A DNA stretch of 26,910 bases from JBHGAV01 sp041946685 (GTDB lineage Bacteria > Acidobacteriota > Terriglobia > Bryobacterales > Bryobacteraceae). The stretch lies in contig JBHGAV010000054.1 in NCBI GenBank assembly GCA_041946685.1, positions 1-26,910 of the forward strand, read 5' to 3'. Of the stretch, positions 23,375 through 26,910 are shown piece by piece (position 1 is the stretch's first letter; each line of letters begins with the position of its first letter). Both the position numbers and the translations under genes were made by a program. Under the pieces are notes generated by a model, which saw nothing but the letters and a program-made list of their open reading frames with translations, made no database searches and had not been told where the DNA came from.

Positions 23375-23620
23375 TCAGACGGCTTGACCTCTTGCGGACT
23401 GACCGCGCAGCAGGAACGTCTTCGGATACGACCCACTACCGCAGATCTTGAACGAGCCGAAATCCTTGTACCAGTCGCCGTCAGGAACTTCGGGCTTCGT
23501 CTCGATCCACAGCCGAAGTCGATTCAAGTCGGCAATGCTGATTGACCGGTCGCGCATGCGGTCAATAAGGTGCTGCCGGACGCCCTCCGGCAGGTTGTCC
23601 CAGGTCTCGATCCTGGGCAT
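23375..23620 (-). CDS. 81-residue protein coupled to an RHH gene, candidate new toxin
   Basis: Its ATG overlaps the stop of the RHH gene by one base (TGATG), so the two are translated together. The sequence opens with PRIETWDNLPEGVRQHLIDR. It continues MRDRSISIADLNRLRLWIET and ends with DGDWYKDFGSFKICGSGSYP and KTFLLRGQS. The first half is helical and basic, the second beta-rich. It shows no ParE/RelE, PIN, MazF, HipA or Fic motif that I can recognise. Position downstream of a small RHH protein is that of a toxin in a type II module. Function is otherwise unknown. Confidence 0.68.
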   Translation of the reverse strand: MPRIETWDNLPEGVRQHLIDRMRDRSISIADLNRLRLWIETKPEVPDGDWYKDFGSFKICGSGSYPKTFLLRGQSARGQAV

Positions 23621-23871
23621 CAGCCTCCGAAGACCATCCGGCCCAACTCGTCGCCGAGACGCTTGACCTCTTTAGGGTCATCGGCGCAGCGGAAGCGCTC
23701 TGCCAGTTCCAAAAACTCCTGCTGCTTCCGCTTCTCGGCCTCCAACCCGTTCTCAATGAGTTCCACGAGCATCCGATTCGCACTCAGCCGCCGGCTCTCG
23801 GCCAAACTGCGAACCTGTGACGCGACCTTGGTGGGCAGGCTCACGCTCTGCCGTACGGTCTTACTTGCCAT
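23620..23871 (-). CDS. RHH-domain DNA-binding protein (antitoxin-like)
   Basis: An 83-residue protein from ATG 23871. KTVRQSVSLPTKVASQVRSL and SRRLSANRMLVELIENGLE make up a ribbon-helix-helix domain at residues 4-43. The tail (KRKQQEFLELAERFRCADDP) is a helical extension of the kind that binds toxins. The open frame extends to 23943, but homology-like sequence starts at MASKTVRQ, and the 10-bp-phased repeats at 23879-23903 then fall in the promoter. It is coupled to the 81-residue gene and probably represses its own operon. Confidence 0.8.
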   Translation of the reverse strand: MASKTVRQSVSLPTKVASQVRSLAESRRLSANRMLVELIENGLEAEKRKQQEFLELAERFRCADDPKEVKRLGDELGRMVFGG

Positions 23872-23878
23872 CCTCACA

Positions 23879-23903
23879 GCACCATTATGCACCAAAATGG
23901 TGC
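23879..23903 (-). promoter_or_regulatory. Phased repeat, candidate RHH operator
   Basis: GCACCA occurs at 23879 and again at 23889, exactly 10 bp apart, and its inverse TGGTGC lies at 23898-23903. GCACCATT/AATGGTGC form 8-bp arms around 9 bases. Repeats of one-helical-turn spacing just upstream of an RHH gene are typical of self-operators of this protein class. Confidence 0.6.
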
Positions 23904-24205
23904 GAAGTGGGCCGCTCCGGATTTGAGCCCCTTCTCCCGGCACGTGGAGACCTCCCCTCTGGCTCCACCCGCTCGAACTTCTCCTCGATCACTTGCGGAA
24001 TCCGGGCACCTTCCCTCTGTAGATGACGCAGCCCGCCGGCAAACCTGGCCGATGGCTTCTCGCCGTCGACAAGCGCCCCTCGCACCTGCTCATCCACCGC
24101 CTCAATCGCGAAGTGACGCAGCGAGATGTCTTCTTGCGCGGTCCTGGCTTTGGCCTGCTGAAGCACCTAGTCCGGTACTTCGAGAATGCTCCCAAAGCAG
24201 TCCAT
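23885..24205 (-). pseudogene. Degraded RHH antitoxin, paralogue of the gene at 23016-23279
   Basis: Reading from ATG 24205 gives MDCFGSILEVPD, then a TAG (24167-24169), then VLQQAKARTAQEDISLRHFA. This aligns without a gap to RTTVDIPDTVFRQAKAKAAE of the intact copy, with the stop replacing the Thr codon. The rest (EAVDEQVRG, GGLRHLQREGARIPQVIEEK) also matches through FERVEPEGR. The frame then runs about 20 unrelated residues into the operator region of the next gene. A GTG directly after the stop (24166) could start a truncated product without the DNA-binding strand, so it is probably dead as a repressor. Confidence 0.72.
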
Positions 24206-24474
24206 GCTCCAACATTCAAAGCGCGCGCCGCTACCGGGAGGTGCCAGACACATTCGCGGGGTGTCGGCGAGGCAAGTGCTCGGACCGTCACAGGCACGCA
24301 AACCCACTGTCGGCAGCTGCTGACAGGGCAGAGGGCCCCGCTGACGCCGCTCAAGTACAGTGGGCCGAAGTAGGGCCGCAGCGCTTTGTCCAGCGGGCAC
24401 TTCCGAGGGCCTCCTCCCGGACCACACCAACTGCGTCGGGAACTCCTCTTCTGAGGTGTCAATCAGGACCATCC

Positions 24475-24512
24475 GGGAGGGACGAAATGGGGCCAGGACA
24501 GAACACCACTCC
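24475..24512 (+). repeat. REP-like repeat, copy 1
   Basis: A 38-bp segment containing GAAATGGGGCCAGGACAG. It matches the segment at 24849-24886 at 27 of 38 positions without gaps. The GGGGACAG-type core recalls REP sequences mobilised by REP-associated tyrosine transposases, but that link is from memory. Confidence 0.45.
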
Positions 24513-24848
24513 TCCTAAAGAACACATATTAAAGCCAGATCAGATATGATATATTTCAGAATCCTCTATCTGCTTGATTCTAAATCGTTTGTGCCTATCA
24601 ATGCTATACTAAGCATGATGTGTAATTTCAAGCACATGATCCGCATCTCATTTACCAACGCGAACGTTCGGCCGACGACGGGCCAGTTGCGCTCAAGGGC
24701 GCTGCAGCTACTCCAAGCGAAGTCCGTAGCGAAGCTACGTCTAGAAATGTCACAATTTACACGTTTTATCAACAATATAGCGTGCAGACACAGCCTCAGC
24801 CACGGGTGGCCGACAACTCTTCTTCCAGCGCGCCAATCGGGACTTTCT

Positions 24849-24886
24849 GGGATGGAGGAAATAAGGCGGGGACAGGATGGCACTTC
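24849..24886 (+). repeat. REP-like repeat, copy 2
   Basis: Contains GAAATAAGGCGGGGACAG in the same orientation as copy 1, 374 bp further on. Together the copies bracket the left part of the AT-rich stretch. Confidence 0.45.
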
Positions 24887-25163
24887 AATGCAAGGCTTGA
24901 TATCTAGATATTGGAGGATAACATAATCTATTGTTGGCTCTAATAAATTGATTTAAAACAACAAAATCCGTTTTGCCGGACGCTTTCCGACAAGCCGTCA
25001 TCAAGTGCTTGGTCCAATACTGTCGTGGAAGGGCTAACGCTTGACCGGTGAAGGCGCATCCAGTCTGCTTCCATGGGGGTTTCGATGGATTCACTATCTT
25101 TTCGAACCTCCGCGTTGCTCGAGGATTGGGCTCCACATTGGGCAGGCGCACTTCCGGCAGCCA

Positions 25164-25192
25164 TTTACAAGAATTAGTATCCAAGTTAAAAT
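25164..25192 (+). promoter_or_regulatory. Sigma-70-type promoter of the three-gene cassette
   Basis: TTTACA (25164-25169) and TAAAAT (25187-25192) each match 5 of 6 consensus bases and are spaced by 17 bp. The predicted start of transcription falls within a few bases of ATG 25203, so the first gene would be translated from a leaderless message, in line with the absence of a ribosome binding site. Confidence 0.6.
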
Positions 25193-25202
25193 ATAAATCG
25201 AT

Positions 25203-25661
25203 ATGGGCGACTCCATTGAAGTGACGTTGAAGTTCGGTGACAAAGAAGTCCGACTCATAGGGCCCGAGGTGTTCGTTCGGGACGAAGTGCGACACCTCAC
25301 TGCCTCGCTTGGCCTGGGTGTCACTGGACCAGGCTCCGGTGTGGTTCCGTCGTGCGCACCAGTACCCGCCCACGGCGAGGCGGGGCTTGTGGAGGAGAAA
25401 CAGCCCGCCAATCATGCGGAGACTGTGGCCGTGCTTGCGTACGCGCTCAAGTCTTCCGGCGTCGAGGAGTTCTCAGAAACCGACATGCTGCGCGCGTACA
25501 AACGCGCGCGACTTCGGCCACCCAAAGTCGTCGGTCAAGCGATCCGGGACGCAAAGAACCTCTTTGACTACGTTGAAGTGGGGAGCAAAAGGGGCACCTA
25601 CAGGCTCTCGCATCACGGTGAGCGTACTGTGGAATTCGATCTGCCCCGACAGGCATCGTGA
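25203..25661 (+). CDS. 152-residue protein with winged-helix-like C-terminus, first gene of cassette
   Basis: The N-terminus SIEVTLKFGDKEVRLIGPEV is a short beta domain. A loose Pro/Gly-rich linker (residues 37-68) follows. Residues 71-150 (ETVAVLAYALKSSGVEEFSE, TDMLRAYKRARLRPPKVVGQ, AIRDAKNLFDYVEV, GTYRLSHHGERTVE) have the helix-helix-helix-beta-hairpin order of a winged helix. Similar beta-plus-wing proteins occur in archaeal and bacterial accessory loci as unnamed genes; I know of no assigned role. It may bind DNA or serve as an adaptor for the other two products. The next gene starts 6 bp after its stop. Confidence 0.75.
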   Translation: MGDSIEVTLKFGDKEVRLIGPEVFVRDEVRHLTASLGLGVTGPGSGVVPSCAPVPAHGEAGLVEEKQPANHAETVAVLAYALKSSGVEEFSETDMLRAYKRARLRPPKVVGQAIRDAKNLFDYVEVGSKRGTYRLSHHGERTVEFDLPRQAS

Positions 25662-25667
25662 GGAGCT

Positions 25668-26123
25668 ATGGCATCAGAAAAGGAGAGACCACGAAGTCCT
25701 GGGGTTGACGACTCCTACGCTGATCTCGCGCAGAAGGCAGAGTTAGCTGTCCGCGTCATCAGCGATCCTGAGCTGAAGATGATCGCCTTCGGGAAGATTC
25801 TGGACACACTTCTGGCGGGAGCCCCGGCTGACTCGACAACCGCGGATAGGACTTCAAGCCGTACCCGTTCTGCTGTTGCCGGCCGGACAGCAGCCAGACG
25901 AGCAGGACCGCAAGCGCATCTCGCGGATCTACTGTCAGAGGGCTTCTTCGGCGAGCGGCGCACTATCGCGGACGTGAAGATCGCGCTCGCGAATCGTGGT
26001 TATCACATCCCGCTCACCAGTCTCAGTGGCCCCCTGCAACAAATGTGCAAGAAGAGGCTACTGCGAAGGGAGAAGACCAAGCTCGGTGAGAACAAGCAAG
26101 CGTTCGCGTATTCGAAGTGGTGA
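25668..26123 (+). CDS. 151-residue protein with winged-helix-like C-terminus, second gene of cassette
   Basis: The N-terminal 50 residues are helical (DDSYADLAQKAELAVRVISD, then PELKMIAFGKILDTLL). A basic Ser/Thr/Arg-rich linker (about 55-82) follows. The C-terminal 68 residues (AHLADLLSEGFFGERRTIAD, VKIALANRGYHIPLTSLSGP, LQQMCKKRLLRREK, KQAFAYSKW) again suggest a winged helix. It is preceded by AGGAG close to the ATG at 25668 and is followed 1 bp later by the TTG of the third gene. It has no recognised family. Confidence 0.75.
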   Translation: MASEKERPRSPGVDDSYADLAQKAELAVRVISDPELKMIAFGKILDTLLAGAPADSTTADRTSSRTRSAVAGRTAARRAGPQAHLADLLSEGFFGERRTIADVKIALANRGYHIPLTSLSGPLQQMCKKRLLRREKTKLGENKQAFAYSKW

Positions 26124-26124
26124 C

Positions 26125-26868
26125 TTGGGCTCCCCTGCTACGGCAGAGCCGCCCCATGTGATCCTGGAGCACCTAGCCCAGGAGGCCACAAGGGTTTCCC
26201 AGACCGCCAGGAAGCACAGACGTCCCCTAAAGGGGGCCGGCTTTTACGCGACCAAGCTCGCAGGGCTCAGAACCGACGCGGAGATCCAACTCCGGGCGCT
26301 CCCGGGCGGGCCTGAAAACAAGGCCCGGCTCCGGACCCTCATCGACACGGTGTTTGGGCCCGACAGCTCGCACACGGACCGCGTCGACTCCATGCAGGCT
26401 GCTCGTCATGAACTGAGGACAGAATGGAGCAGTTGTTCCGCGACTGCGCGCGCCGACGACGGACTCTTTCCAATTGCGCTGCTGGAGAAGACGCACAGAG
26501 GATATCTGCGAGGGGTCGGCGAGCAGATGAACGGAGCCTTCAATTCTGGTTGGTGCGACGCCGCAGCGGTTATGATGCGCCGTCTTCTGGAAACCGCGAT
26601 CATTGAGGCATTTGAGGCAAATGGGCTGGATGCGAAAATCAAGAATTCGAACGGGGACTTCTTGCAGCTGACTGACCTCGTCCAATGTGCTCTGAGTACC
26701 TGGAATCTCGGCCGCGACACGAAGAAAGGTCTCCCGAAACTGAAGGACGTCGGACATTGGTCCGCACACAACCGGCGGTACATGCTCCAGAAGCCAGAAC
26801 TCGAGCAGATGCGATCTGCATTTCGCTTGGCTCTTGAAGAACTCCTTCACCTTGCCAAGCTGATCTGA
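26125..26868 (+). CDS. 247-residue protein with DUF4145-like C-terminal region, third gene of cassette
   Basis: The start is uncertain: TTG 26125 (used here, 1 bp after the previous stop) or GTG 26158; the frame upstream of 26125 overlaps the second gene and is not expected to be coding. The C-terminal region AFNSGWCDAAAVMMRRLLET, AIIEAFEANGLDAKIKNSNG, TWNLGRDTKKGLPKLKDVGH and WSAHNRRYML has the helical repeat and the RRLLET...D-x-GHxSAHN signature of DUF4145/HEPN-like proteins seen in accessory and defence loci. HEPN relatives often cleave RNA using an R-x4-6-H motif; here HNRR is present but not the classical motif, so activity is unknown. The gene ends 42 bp before the window edge. Confidence 0.72.
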   Translation: MGSPATAEPPHVILEHLAQEATRVSQTARKHRRPLKGAGFYATKLAGLRTDAEIQLRALPGGPENKARLRTLIDTVFGPDSSHTDRVDSMQAARHELRTEWSSCSATARADDGLFPIALLEKTHRGYLRGVGEQMNGAFNSGWCDAAAVMMRRLLETAIIEAFEANGLDAKIKNSNGDFLQLTDLVQCALSTWNLGRDTKKGLPKLKDVGHWSAHNRRYMLQKPELEQMRSAFRLALEELLHLAKLI

Positions 26869-26910
26869 CATCTCCCCGTACTCACTTCAGCCGAATCACC
26901 GCCCCTCCCC

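Larger units (their letters stand above)
24206..25202. other. About 1 kb without a convincing gene, partly AT-rich
   Basis: From 24206 to about 24520 the base use is like the neighbours, with short degenerate frames on both strands. From about 24520 to 25200 the sequence is clearly richer in A and T than the rest of the window, which suggests acquired DNA. Frames here (for example 24546-24926 plus and 24885-25415 minus) have no recognisable domain, good start or codon pattern. It holds two related 38-bp repeats, a CGTAGC-GAA-GCTACG hairpin at 24725-24739, and the promoter of the last operon at its right end. No transposase, tRNA or attachment site was found. Confidence 0.6.

Noticed and set aside
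24546..24926. 126-codon plus-strand frame in the AT-rich stretch
   Set aside because: No ribosome binding site, no domain, irregular composition and overlap with a repeat copy.
25080..25140. Possible tRNA T-arm (TTCGA) in the gap
   Set aside because: No matching acceptor, D and anticodon stems could be formed.
24206..25202. CRISPR array or insertion sequence ends
   Set aside because: Only two imperfect repeats, no regular spacing, no terminal inverted repeats and no transposase.
24885..25415. 176-codon minus-strand frame
   Set aside because: Its first third is antisense to the first cassette gene and the remainder has no recognisable fold; it covers the well-formed promoter at 25164-25192.

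Overview
The window is GC-rich, gene-dense bacterial chromosome, most likely from an Acidobacteriota member of the Solibacter/Bryobacterales type. That placement is inference from gene content: a GWxTD domain fused to an M56 peptidase, tandem Ycf48-like propellers, an alpha-amino-acid ester hydrolase, many solitary toxin-antitoxin genes, and frequent TTG/GTG or apparently leaderless starts. No rRNA or tRNA gene and no CRISPR array was seen.

Layout. 1-1407 (minus): lolD-type ABC ATPase overlapping the 5' part of clpC, which runs off the left edge. 1475-2830 (plus): M20 metallodipeptidase. 2838-6418 (minus): a secreted OB-fold-like protein, a cobalamin-binding radical SAM enzyme of the RiPP-maturation type with a CX7CX2C cluster motif, and a 64-residue peptide gene with a strong ribosome binding site that is a candidate precursor. 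6485-9128 (plus): MoxR/CbbQ-like AAA+ ATPase overlapping a 608-residue protein with a TraB-like N-terminus. 9169-9722 (plus): MazE/MazF-type toxin-antitoxin pair. 9822-11727 (plus): BlaI-type repressor and an M56 sensor peptidase fused to a GWxTD domain. 11791-14272 (plus): a small secreted protein and two tandem secreted Ycf48-like beta-propellers. 14250-16997 (minus): a 915-residue protein resembling phage non-contractile tail sheath proteins, with a C-terminal TIM-barrel-like region. 17113-21005 (plus): an unknown 552-residue protein coupled to a transketolase. 21062-22954 (plus): secreted alpha-amino-acid ester hydrolase (CocE/NonD family).

From about 22960 to the end the region is accessory: an orphan ribbon-helix-helix (RHH) antitoxin, an RHH gene coupled to an unknown 81-residue partner behind a 10-bp-phased operator, a degraded antitoxin paralogue with an in-frame stop, about 1 kb without a convincing gene that includes an AT-richer stretch and a pair of related 38-bp repeats, and a three-gene operon (25203-26868) of two winged-helix-like small proteins and a larger protein of no assigned function behind a good leaderless promoter.

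The strongest leads for an undescribed system are the radical SAM/peptide pair (2838-5019), the three-gene cassette at the right edge (25203-26868), the RHH plus 81-residue pair (23375-23871), and the AAA+/TraB-like pair (6485-9128).
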